64,000 bases of DNA from Arion vulgaris (taxonomy: Eukaryota; Mollusca; Gastropoda; Stylommatophora; Arionidae): NCBI GenBank assembly GCA_020796225.1, contig CM036760.1, positions 5,188,001 through 5,252,000 of the forward strand, given 5' to 3'. The position numbers and the translations under genes were made by a program. Positions 55,081 through 64,000 of the stretch are shown one piece after another. Every line of letters begins with the position of its first letter. The stretch's first letter is position 1. The notes under the pieces are model-generated. The model did not search any database. It had not been told where the DNA came from and worked only from the letters and a program-made list of their open reading frames with translations.

Positions 55081-58000
55081 GTAAGTTTAAGCTCAGACCG
55101 TAGACTGTAAATATAAAAGTATTTATATATGTCAATGTTGACAAAAACCGTGTTCATACTGTATCTTGCCTGAGAGGTTACCGGGGCCCAAATTTGGGGT
55201 GTAAAGAATAGAACCACTGTTACCTGCCACGCATGTCGTAAGAGGCGATAAGGAGGTTTGGCTGAAATTGGATGCACGTGTCCACTAGGGAATGCTAACC
55301 CGAAACAAATGCTTGCAGAAAACGGATGTACCAGGCCATACGGTGCAAAACATGGAGCAATGACCTCTCACAATGAGGAATGGGATAACGGATTCTACGG
55401 TCGGCAATCTGCCTTGGATATTTAGCCACGCAGTTAGAATGTCAGACCTACCATCACGAGGGTGGCCAAAACTTACTGCTGGAAGAGGTCGGCTCAAACA
55501 GGGAAGCAGAAATCATAGGAATTATATCCTACAGAACTGCCCCAGTATGCAGACTTGAGAAGAAAGAGGTGGCCCACTTACACCAGTGTCTAAGACAAAC
55601 TGTATGGCGGGACTGATAATCTGAGGCAGACGGCTGCCTTTATAAGAGAATCTGAAATCCCAATCTAGTGAGAATGCAGAAGAATAATAATAATAATTCC
55701 TCTCGTCCTATACGTTACATAGGGCCTGCAAGTAATTTCTCCATACCGCTCTATCCTGGGCAACTTGCTCAATCTCATCCATGGAACTGAGACCGATATT
55801 TTCCTGCCTCTCTCAGCAAAGTTCGTTTCAGGGTCTCCTTAGGTCGACCTCTCTTTCTTGAACCCTTTGCATCCCACTTCAATGCCTGCTTTGATATTCG
55901 TTGATCATTTCTCCTCAAGGTGTGCCCAACATATCTCCATCTTATCTTTCTTATAACAGTTGTTTACTAGTGGTTGACCAGACATATCTCTGATTTCATC
56001 ACTTCTCCTGAATTCATTCCATTTTATATTCATTATTTTTCGCAGACACCTATTTTCAAATGTATTCAACTTGCTTTCTATATCTTTAGTCATTTTCCAA
56101 CTCTCGCTAGAATATGTTAGGATTGATACAACATTTGAATTGAAAATTGTAATTTAGTTTTAATACTATATAACTTGCAGTTCTATAGAAGAAGAATACT
56201 GTATCTTATTTGTGGGCCAGTATTATCATATTGATTGAAGCTCTTGTGTCATCAAAGAGAGATTGCATCACTGTTTTAGTGATTCTACCCATGTGTTGCA
56301 AGGAGAACAAAGAATAGTAACACTGTGACCTGCAAGGCATGTCATAAGAGGTGACTGAGGTAGGGGCCTAAGGAAGCTACCCTAGTAAATAAAAGCATCA
56401 CAGAAATCAGGAAGTGCTGTCTACTTGTAGGTGCATAACTGGCACAACGTACAGTCACTCTTAGGCTCAGATCACATACAATTCACAAAGAGTGGTTTAA
56501 CAAGTGGATGATATGGAGCGTTTGAAGAAGTTTTAGTGATTAGCAATGATCCCAGCACTCAGACAGGTCCATATCTGTTCCAATCTCCCCAATGCCCTCT
56601 TCAACGTAACATGACTGATCACACTCGTTCTATGTTGATTATTCAAATGCCCTGTGTTCTTAGCAAAGTGTTCATGCCTGACAGCTCCCAGTTACACTTC
56701 CATGTCCTTCGCTCAGGCTAGGGATGTTGATTCACATATATGTTCAGTCTTTTATTTGATCTGACGCTGATGATGTCTGCACCATCTGTTGAGTAAATGG
56801 GCCATTTAGAATGTGTTCAAAGCGTCACACCATGTCTGTCCTATATAAATAAGCTGAATTTTTTTTCTTGAGCATATTCATTAAGTCACTATTAACACAC
56901 TCTTATGAACCCGGTGTACTAAGCCAATTCAAAGACATGGCTGCTCCAGATGACCCAGCTAAAATTAAACAATGATACAACAGTAAAAATAGGATTCACT
57001 GTGCTCATTCCCCACCACCAAATTGTCTGCCGATCACACAGAGTTCTACTATACTCTAGGTAATAATCAAGACAAGAAGATCATCATGTCTTGCTGAGTC
57101 ACTGCACCTTTACAATGGGTGTCAGTCATCAGAAAGCTACACAGATATTGGTTCTCTATTCTCAGGTGTGATCAGTATCATTATGACTTCTTTCCAACCG
57201 CAGAGGATTCATGAATATTGTCCAGTAGTACTCAAACTTTATTTGTACAGATGAACTACTTGTAAGATTTACAAAAAAGAAAACCCCACTTTATAATAGA
57301 ATGTCTACTGAACTATGCGGCAGTATGGTGCCAGATACCTCTTATGGGAGGCCATTGCCCAGCGTGTTCGTAGCGCGCTGGACTACGGGTGACTAGTCCT
57401 CTGTAAGTGCGGGTTCAACTCCGCAGACTGGCAGAAAAGCTACAGGTTCCCCAGATTTACGATGTCCATGGCACCGAGTCGAAGAGCTGAAAGCTCAAGT
57501 GCTTCTAGATCTGAAAAGAAAAATGAGATTATAAGACAGACTGCCTCTTTTATAACAGTACTGTTTTTATAGCTATCTTTAATATTATTTTGTAGTCATT
57601 TTCCAGCTTATTAAACATATCATTCTATTTTCAGCTATCAGTATAAAATTTCTTGGGAAAGCCAAATCCAAGTGGATTGTACCAAATGGTGACACCACAA
57701 AACGTTATCAAGCTACTGAAGTGTACATCAACAGGGAATATCAACTCTTTAAATGTAGAGGTAATTTGAATAGAAATATGGTCAACTGTTTAAACATGTA
57801 ATAAATATATTCACCCTAGTCTGTGCAGCACATACTTCATTATAAATAGACGGTAAATAAGTATTAATGGCCTCCGGAAAAAACAATTTACCAAACACAG
57901 GATTCAAACCACAATCTTACTTCACCATTTGCCGAGCCCTGCAGATGTGCATTTTTCAGAAACCAGCAAGCTCTCCACAAAAAAAAAGAACTTCACATAG

Positions 58001-60303
58001 TCTTGTTTTTTTTTAAAAAGCATCGACTACAGAACACAGAAAGATCAGGTCAGATTTAATTGAACAGTACTTGCACATATGTGTATACTTGTGTGTATGT
58101 ATGTTGCTGTTTCATCTCATGTATACAAATACAAAAAGCTTATCGTATGTGTTTGTGCAAGCACTGTTTGATCGAATCTGACCTGATCTTCCTGTGTTCT
58201 GTAGTCAATGCTGTTGGAAAAAGACATGACTAAGTGAAGCTCTTTTTTATGGAGAGCTAGCTGGTTGTGCTCTAAAAAACACTTATCTACAGAGTTAGGC
58301 AATGGTGCCGTAAGAAGTAAGGTTGTGGTTTGAATCCTCTGTTTGGAAATTGTTTTTCCGAAGGCCCTTAATACTTTTTTACTGTCTATTTATTTACAAT
58401 ATTCATTGACTTTGGTGCTTCCCCTGGAGTCTTAAAAAACTTAGGATTCTCTTGTAACACATACTTCAAGACTGTCCCGAATATGATATTCTGGTGCAAA
58501 GTCATCAACTCAGTAAAACAATACTCTAAAATAAATCTGTGTGAATAACGAAAGACAATGAAATTTTTTATTAGTCTCCATGTGTATCACATGTTCGATC
58601 CATCTCCAGCATCATCTTTTAGATGATGGTGTTCGTATTCTGTTGCTGGCACTTTGTAAGCAGTTCTTGGTTAGATATAGTTTTTGGCTTGAACATGCAA
58701 AGATCTTTCGCAGGAAAGTTGTATTGAAGGTGGAAAGTTTGGACATATCTTGTTTCATCTTTCTCCAGTATTCTGATCTATATAATAAAAGTTGATAGCA
58801 CACAGCTGCAGTATATATTAATCTTAGTTCTGATGATGTATTGGACTGATTTCCAGGCCATCTGAAATATCACAAATGCACTTCACGCCTTACTCAGTCT
58901 GCTTTTAATGTCAGAAAATAACTCCTTCTTTATGACTGATAACACTTTCAACAACAAATGCAGTGGTTTGGACATTTAATGAGAATGAAATACAACCAAC
59001 CACCAATAACTGCATACAATAAAATAGATCCAGTACTAGAGCTAAGGGAAGACCAAGAAAAAGATGGATAGACAATATCAAGACCACACTACATAAACAT
59101 GTATACAACACAACAAGGGCGACTCATCTAGCCCTAGAACGCAAATTAAAGCTCCCATCCCTACGCTAACGGCAAGAGTGGACAGCCAATTACATCTTCC
59201 ACCTGGGAATAGACAATAGACAAAAAACACTTCCAAGATATGTGAAAGTAGTGATATTTGGAAGGATTTTATTTTCTAGTTTGACTGGTGCTGGGGTGGC
59301 CATGTTGAGAGTCTTTATTTTTGTTTTCTTCTGATTTATTTTCAGCTCAGCAATCTGACTATTGGTTAGGGCAGTAGGTTTGTTTTCCTGGATATCTTAA
59401 TATGTGGGAGATGTCCAATGTTATCAGCAAAATCTTGGTATTCCAGCTGTTGATAGGCGAGTCCATAGGATACCGACTGCCGACCTTCAGTTGTTTTACA
59501 CTTACCCAGTCTATGAGAATGTCTGGAATATAAGGGTCTGACTTACACATCCTTTGTCACATACCTGTTTTGACTTCAAACTTCAGCTCGGAAGTTTTAA
59601 TACTGCCCCTAGGAATTGCTGTAGTAGCTTTTCATGATGTTTATAAAACACATAAGAATTCCATACCATCTTACGCGTAGAATACGCCAACAACTTTTGC
59701 AATGTATGCTTTCAAATGCCTTTACAAAGTCAATAAAGTTTATATAGAGTTTGCTTTGTTATTCTGTGCATTGTTCTATTATATTTATAAGAGCAAATAT
59801 TTGGTCTATTCTGCTCCGTTCTCTATGAAATCTATCTTGTTCTTTTTCTAATGTCTTATCTTCTGCATCAGTAACAAGCTGCACAATGATTTTGCTGAAG
59901 ATTTTGAAGTGTATCTATGATCAACACGTATTAGTTTTATGCTGGTTTCCTAACCTTTGGTTTTCTATTTCCGCAAGACAGCAATTGTTTGTCATAATCC
60001 CTGACTCTTGGCTTCCCATGCTTCATCATAATTGAAATTATTATTCTCTAATTTAAACTTCAAGACCATTGCATCCTATTTTTATTTTCAGATCAAAATG
60101 ACGTTCAGCCACCTGGTATGCACGTGTATCCTTTTGACTTCACCCTTCCATCAGAAGTTCCATCATCATTTGAAGGTCGCAGGGCTTTGTATCGTTACCA
60201 ATGTATTGTAACCATGGACAGAGGATGGAAGGGTGTGATCCAAATAGAACAAGACTTGACCGTCATTAGACATCTGGACTTGGCTGCTGTGCCTGGTGCT
60301 GCA
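54966..60303 (+). CDS. Arrestin domain-containing protein (alpha-arrestin), 5' part only
   Basis: Three plus-strand exons (54966-55080, 57635-57760, 60092-60303) join in phase to about 151 residues forming most of an arrestin N-terminal domain: MRIELFELRFNNTNSIYIAG, then ISIKFLGKAKSKWIVPNGDT, then FDFTLPSEVPSSFEGRRALY and RYQCIVTMDRGWKG. The P-S-S-F-E-G-x-x-x-x-x-R-Y pattern and the late KxEL/IEQDLTV strand are typical of ARRDC proteins, adaptors that link membrane cargo to NEDD4-family ubiquitin ligases. The C-terminal arrestin domain and PPxY motifs, which would confirm the subfamily, must lie beyond 64000. The first exon is short and lacks upstream in-frame coding sequence, so the ATG at 54966 is the likely start. 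Confidence 0.88.
55172..55282 (+). mobile_element. SINE family A, 5' half
   Basis: Plus-strand sense: GGTTACCGGGGCCCAAATTT, AGAACCACTGTTACCTGCC, GTCGTAAGAGGCGATAAGG, GGCTGAAATTGGATGC. Ends abruptly; the (GAA)n end is absent. 55530-55675 after it is a LINE LQNCP-type tail. Confidence 0.8.
55690..56145 (-). mobile_element. LINE ORF2 C-terminal fragment in intron 1
   Basis: Minus strand reads ESWKMTKDIESKLNTFENRC and LRKIMNIKWNEFRRSDEIRD, then [14 protein letters not shown] after a stop. Best copy of the group at 5795, 8465 and 32255. Confidence 0.8.
56286..56532 (+). mobile_element. SINE family B copy
   Basis: Plus-strand sense: GTCATAAGAGGTGACTGAGG, CTACCCTAGTAAATAAAAGC, CATAACTGGCACAACG, CACAAAGAGTGGTTTAAC and GATATGGAGCGTTTGAAGAAG. 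Confidence 0.85.
57350..57520 (+). mobile_element. tRNA-derived SINE family G2, solo copy
   Basis: tRNA-like head GTGTTCGTAGCGCGCTGGAC (A box) and GCGGGTTCAACTCCGC (B box), then CCCAGATTTACGATG, GGCACCGAGTCGAAGAGCTG and an A-rich tail. A genuine tRNA is unlikely because the acceptor stem cannot be closed and copies share a non-tRNA body. Confidence 0.8.
57635..57760 (+). CDS. Arrestin-domain gene exon 2
   Basis: Acceptor TATTTTCAG, donor AGAG|GTAATT; 126 bp. Encodes SISIKFLGKAKSKW and VYINREYQLFKCRG. Confidence 0.9.
57844..58396. repeat. Long inverted repeat in intron 2 of the arrestin-domain gene
   Basis: Left arm 57844-58078 and right arm 58152-58396 are reverse complements with moderate divergence; loop about 73 bp. 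Matching blocks include AGATCAGGTCAGATT with CTGACCTGATCTTCC, and GGATTCAAACCACAA with GTGGTTTGAATCCTC. Each arm has a tRNA-like B box, so it is probably two SINE copies in inverted orientation, or a foldback element. Confidence 0.85.
58570..58810 (-). mobile_element. LINE ORF2 C-terminal fragment
   Basis: Minus strand reads YRSEYWRKMKQDMSKLSTFN and TTFLRKIFACSS, the thumb start of another LINE group. Confidence 0.7.
58960..59230 (+). mobile_element. LINE 3' tail fragment
   Basis: Plus strand reads QQMQWFGHLMRMKYNQPPIT, a frameshifted GRPRKRWID-like segment, and [12 protein letters not shown]. The 3' half is also found reversed at 26385-26515. Confidence 0.75.
59250..59960 (-). pseudogene. 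LINE reverse transcriptase fragment
   Basis: Minus strand shows, from high to low coordinate, ALINIIEQCTEWQSKLYINF, the palm motif FIDFVKAFESI and a YGIPMCFINIMKSYY segment, then frameshifted palm up to about 59360 (ADNI-like region). Stops are frequent. Confidence 0.75.
60092..60303 (+). CDS. Arrestin-domain gene exon 3
   Basis: Acceptor TTATTTTCAG, donor GCTGCA|GTAAGT; 212 bp, ending in phase 0. Encodes GMHVYPFDFTLPSEVPSSFE and QIEQDLTVIRHLDLAAVPGA. Confidence 0.93.
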
Positions 60304-60364
60304 GTAAGTTATTTAAACATAGTTTTTTTGTTGACAATGTTTATAAAAGTATGTAATTCATTAG

Positions 60365-60893
60365 ATGTGACAACCGCCCATGTGTGTCCGGGCCACAAAG
60401 GGAGCAAAGAGTAGTAACACTGCGACCTAAAAGGCATGTCGTAAGAGGCGACTAAGGTAGGGGTCTAGGAACCTACCCTAGTAAATAAAAGCGTTACAGA
60501 AATCGGATGTGCTGGTCTATTTGAATGCGTATAACTGGCACAATGTACTATCACTCTTAGACTCAAATCACATACTTCTTCTTCGAACGCTCCATATCGA
60601 CCACTTGTCAACTACTTTGTGTAATTTGTATGTGATCTGAGCCTAAGAGCGATTGTACACTATGCCAGTTATCCGCCTACAAGTATGCAGCACATCAGAT
60701 TTCTGCGCTGCTTTTATTTACTAGGTAGCATCCTAGAGCCTGCATCAGTCACCTCTTACATCATGCATTGTAGGTCACAGTGGCACAATTTTTGTTTCCT
60801 TGCGGCCCCAGCACCACACAGGCAAAATCACATACAAATTACAAAGAGTGGTTAACAAGTGGTTGATATGGAGGTTTCGAAGAAGATGCGATA
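60365..60893 (+). mobile_element. SINE family B copy split by an opposite-strand SINE B
   Basis: Left part 60365-60574 (GTCGTAAGAGGCGACTAAGG, CTACCCTAGTAAATAAAAGC) and right part 60825-60893 (AATTACAAAGAGTGG, TTCGAAGAAG) form one plus-sense SINE B interrupted by a second copy. Confidence 0.9.
60575..60824 (-). mobile_element. SINE family B copy nested in SINE B
   Basis: 250 bp, from CTTCTTCTTCGAACGCTCC to CACCACACAGGC on the plus strand. Flanked by the perfect direct repeat AAATCACATA (60565-60574 and 60825-60834). This defines both ends of the family: (GAA)n at the 3' end and GCCTGTGTGGTGC at the 5' end. Confidence 0.93.
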
Positions 60894-61384
60894 ATGGCAT
60901 GTTTTATGTCACAACAATGTTGATCAAAAGAAAGCAGCTTTTATGAAACATGTCTCAGCAACAAAAATATATAGTATTTTATCTATATCCTTTTCATAGC
61001 GCACATTTGACACATAAGACATTCACAAGTGATCCCATTACTTCCAGTTTGTTGCCTTTTATTTCCCTTTCCACTGTCCTTCTTCGGGTTTCTGTGTTCT
61101 GCCTCTTCTTGATTCTGCTGCCCAATGGATCGCTGTCTGTGTGAAAGAGTTCGGTGGCATTCTGCACACATGTCATCTCAATCTTCTTTCTCTGGTTGTA
61201 GTTGCCAGTGATGTGCAATTAGTTTTATTCCCCCAACTTTTCATTTGTGATCTTTTCTGATCAAAATATTTGCAAAATTCTCCTGACATTTATTTAGAAA
61301 AGTCATTTACGTATAATGTCTGCGATCATTTTCCATGATTTTCTGTTGTATAGCAATATTTTTACTATCTCTAACCAAAAACTG

Positions 61385-61620
61385 TTTGCAAGGTGTCAAC
61401 AAGAGAATATGAGCGCCATCATCCAAAAGAGACACTGTGGACACCAGAGGGTAAACAAAAATGTGGAAGACTCAAAACAACATGGAGGAGAACAGTAGAA
61501 CAAGAACTGAAAAAATATGAGTCATTAATGGAACACAATACAGATGTCAAGAATACAGAAGAATGGTGTGCATTTTGTTGCTGCGCTATGGGCGCTACAG
61601 GCTAAAGAGAGATATCGATG
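61385..61620 (+). mobile_element. LINE 3' tail fragment in intron 3
   Basis: Plus strand reads KCGRLKTTWRRTVEQELKKY and TEEWCAFCCCAMGATG, with WTPEGK upstream. Best copy of the 18425-18600 group. 60894-61384 is unassigned intron. Confidence 0.8.
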
Positions 61621-61924
61621 ATTATGACTTATTATAATATATTTTAACACATCTGCTTAGAGGTGTGTGTGGCCAAATTGATAAGAGTGCAAGTCTCCCG
61701 TGCGGTAGACCTGTTTTCGATTCACTGTAAGGCCAAGATGCTTTTTTAAAAAACACATCTGGCCATTATTTGACTTGAAATAAATCCTCCTGAAAAACCA
61801 TATTTCTTACATGCTCTACATTTTAATACTTAAAACACCCCACAATGTGAGACAGCATATTTTTTATTCGCACTGGATGGCACACCACCTGCCTGGAGTA
61901 TTACACAAATCATGAACTTCATCG

Positions 61925-62550
61925 GGGGACTGCCTAGAGTAGTTGATAGTAGCTCGGCCTGCTAGCTGTGAGACGTCTCATAGCTCGGGTTCGATCCTAC
62001 TGTCCGGCATTTGTTCAAGTCCCCTGGTCTTACTCAGGACGATAACTTGAGTACCTCTGAAGTCGGAGAAAATCTGCCTGTATGGCGAGGGAATACTAAT
62101 TACGAGTACATTGAGCACACGGCTGCCAGTGTAAGTAATTTACAATGTGCACGCTGCTGCCATTGTAAGATATTGGAAAAAACAGATTTTCACGCAAAAA
62201 TCAGTTTCAGAGATAAAACTTCGTCTGAGTTAAAAGCTGACGAAAAAAAAAAAAAAAATGAACTTCATCGCACAAGCAGCAATCGTGAACCACGCAGTAC
62301 AACCTGCTGCCATGTAGGTTGGCTGGGGACAGCAAAAGGCTAACGGAGAGTGAACCCAGTAAACGCTGGTTGAAATCAGACACTTCACCGAAGGATAAAC
62401 ACTAGAGCTTCAAAGGGTACTGAACGTTGTGACATAAAATTGCGTTCTTGGCAAAGGCTGTGTATATATCACAATTAGAATGATAAACATGGCAGAAAAA
62501 GAACGATCGTGAGAGAGAGAACCATGCAGTACCGTCCAGATTTGAACCTG
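61925..62550 (+). mobile_element. Interspersed repeat family H with tRNA-like head
   Basis: 61925-62005 is tRNA-like (GTTGATAGTAGCTCGGCC, B box GGGTTCGATCC). The downstream GGGGACAGCAAAAGGCTAAC block and the tail match 21840-22010. 61675-61735 just upstream is another tRNA-like stretch of uncertain nature. Confidence 0.6.
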
Positions 62551-62928
62551 CTGCAAATTTGAAAACAAGACAATTGACTATGGATAGAGCCGAGGCCATC
62601 AATATGGTATGCCCTTATTTATGTAATGTTGTCGAGTCTAAGACACTGGAACGAGTGTGAGAATTAGGAGTTAAGTTTGGACATGCCAGACAGTGTCATC
62701 TTCATGGTAGAGAGAAAGATATACTAACCAACTTCTGATGGGTACAGTGAGCAAGTGAACTTTTTTATGGCTGCTGCAGTGGAGGGCAGAGCATGCATGG
62801 GAATGCCCAATTGGCTATCACGTTGATCGCATAACATAATATACTACCACTTCACTACACATACACCCATCGCAAAAAAAAAACTCAAAACAAGGACATA
62901 AAATATTTTTATAAAAATGTGGGACTTG

Positions 62929-63120
62929 TCTAGGGAGATGGACTGGCATAGCCAGCCATATCTAGGGAGATGGACTGGCATAGCCAGCCATGTCTAGGGA
63001 GATGGACTGGCATAGCCAGCCATATCTAGGGAGATGGACTGGCATAGCCAGCCATATCTAGGGAGATGGACTGGCATAGCCAGCCATATCTAGGGAGATG
63101 GACTGGCATAGCCAGCCAGC
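62929..63120. repeat. 32-bp minisatellite, six near-identical units
   Basis: Unit TCTAGGGAGATGGACTGGCA followed by TAGCCAGCCATA, repeated six times in 192 bp with only a single-base change (GTCTAGG versus ATCTAGG) and a final deviation. Each unit contains CTGGC-ATA-GCCAG, a small hairpin. Confidence 0.95.
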
Positions 63121-63493
63121 GGTGGACCTTCTACTGCACAAAGAACTAAAATGAAGTATAACCAGATGGAATTCAACCTGGAAATTCTAACGAACAAAGA
63201 GACAAAAGCGATTTTATAAATAGGAACAATAAACAGGAAGAAACTGTGAAGAGACAAATTATTAAAATAATGGGACTGACAGATGCCAGTATACATGGTA
63301 GGGGATGCAAAGAGATATGTCATAATTACACACTGATATTTTCAGGAGTAGACCATCAAATAATGTCAAGACTTGGGGTAAGGATAGTCATAGAACCAGC
63401 CTGACAAGAAGAATAGTAATGTTTAAAATATATATAAGAAATAATAATGACAGTAAGAATAAAATAACAAGAAACTACTATATATGTACAAAT

Positions 63494-63655
63494 CATCTTC
63501 TTCTTCTTTGCCTCCGTTCTTTACGATCAATTTTAAACACTCTTTGTGATATGTTTGATCTTTGCCAAGAATATGTATACTTTGCACATTGGTTTGGTAG
63601 GCCCTAAACGCATAGACTTCTACACGTTTAAGACATGTGCATCCGATTTAAGCCA
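63494..63655 (-). mobile_element. SINE family A, 3' two thirds
   Basis: CTTCTTCTTCTTTGCC at the left, GATATGTTTGATCTTTGCC, GCATAGACTTCTACACG, ending near CATCCGATTTAAGCC, so the 5' part is truncated. Same truncation point as the copy at 52633. Confidence 0.8.
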
Positions 63656-63829
63656 AATATGTACATGCCATGTAGCGAAAATAATATTTAAGAAGAATGC
63701 TATTTTAAAAATAAGTACACAAGGATAAAACAAAATATAGTGTCAATATAACATCATAGCCTTGTGAGATTTTAACTCAAAACCAGGTAACAACAGATCA
63801 TATATATTTTTTTTTTAAACAGGAGATCC

Positions 63830-63950
63830 ACACAGAGCAAAAGGATGAAAATGGTAGAAGACTTGTTGAGCTATGCAGCCAGCATGATCTTTTCATAGCA
63901 AAAACATTCTTTAAACACAAAGAATCACAGATATATACATGGTACAAATA
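63830..63950 (+). mobile_element. LINE endonuclease (APE-type) fragment
   Basis: Plus strand reads KDENGRRLVELCSQHDLFIA and KTFFKHKESQIYTW, the C-terminal half of the APE endonuclease of non-LTR elements, then a stop. 63330-63400 (IFSGVDHQ, GVRIVIEP) may be an earlier piece of the same copy, separated by SINE A. Confidence 0.75.
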
Positions 63951-64000
63951 AATTATTACTTCAAGATCAACTTTATAAATTAGCAAACATTAGCAGAAAT

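Noticed and set aside
57350..57425. Candidate tRNA gene with A and B boxes
   Set aside because: No closed acceptor stem was found and the same head with the same non-tRNA body recurs at 34455-34640, so it is a SINE promoter. Similar tRNA-like stretches at 38220-38300, 40540-40610, 42870-42910, 53000-53065, 61675-61735 and 61930-62005 were treated the same way.
60304..64000. Further exons of the arrestin-domain gene
   Set aside because: No reading with C-terminal arrestin or PPxY features was found; only repeats and unassigned intron sequence are visible.

Overview
This is eukaryotic, intron-rich, transposon-dense genomic DNA. The decisive evidence is a protein-coding gene split into 12 exons with GT/AG borders (RanBP9/RanBPM, minus strand), the first three coding exons of an arrestin-domain gene (plus strand), and a probable first coding exon of a coactosin-like gene (minus strand). 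The repeats are tRNA-derived and (GAA)n-tailed SINEs, many 3' fragments of non-LTR retrotransposons and small TTAA-flanked DNA elements. With the invertebrate-type RanBP9 protein, they suggest a lophotrochozoan, most likely a gastropod mollusc. That assignment is inference. No bacterial features, CRISPR array or intact autonomous transposon were seen.

Layout. 1-5600: a noisy stretch with inflated runs of G, C, A and T, containing corrupted copies of repeats that occur cleanly further on. 5600-20700: repeats, with a coactosin-like exon at 7079-7152 and a 1.46-kb minisatellite at 10752-12210. 20791-50569: the RanBP9 gene, read from 50569 down to 20791, with all twelve coding exons found. Its introns are packed with LINE tails, SINEs, piggyBac-like MITEs and an hAT-like element. 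50570-54965: intergenic space between two head-to-head genes. 54966-64000: the 5' part of an arrestin-domain gene, whose C-terminal exons lie beyond the window.

The RanBP9 exons give a 660-residue protein with SPRY, LisH, CTLH and CRA parts, provided about five missing bases in exons 3 and 10 are sequence errors. Splice phases agree across all twelve exons once those are allowed for. RanBP9 proteins are scaffold subunits of the CTLH (GID-like) ubiquitin ligase. Alpha-arrestins are adaptors for NEDD4-type ubiquitin ligases. Both genes therefore touch ubiquitin biology, but nothing here shows they work together.

The most informative non-genic signals are: a piggyBac-like element inserted exactly in the TTAA of a SINE; a SINE inserted in an opposite-strand copy of itself with a perfect 10-bp target duplication; a minisatellite that grew inside a LINE tail; a 550-bp inverted repeat in an arrestin-gene intron; and mobile elements within about 10-21 bp of three RanBP9 splice donors.
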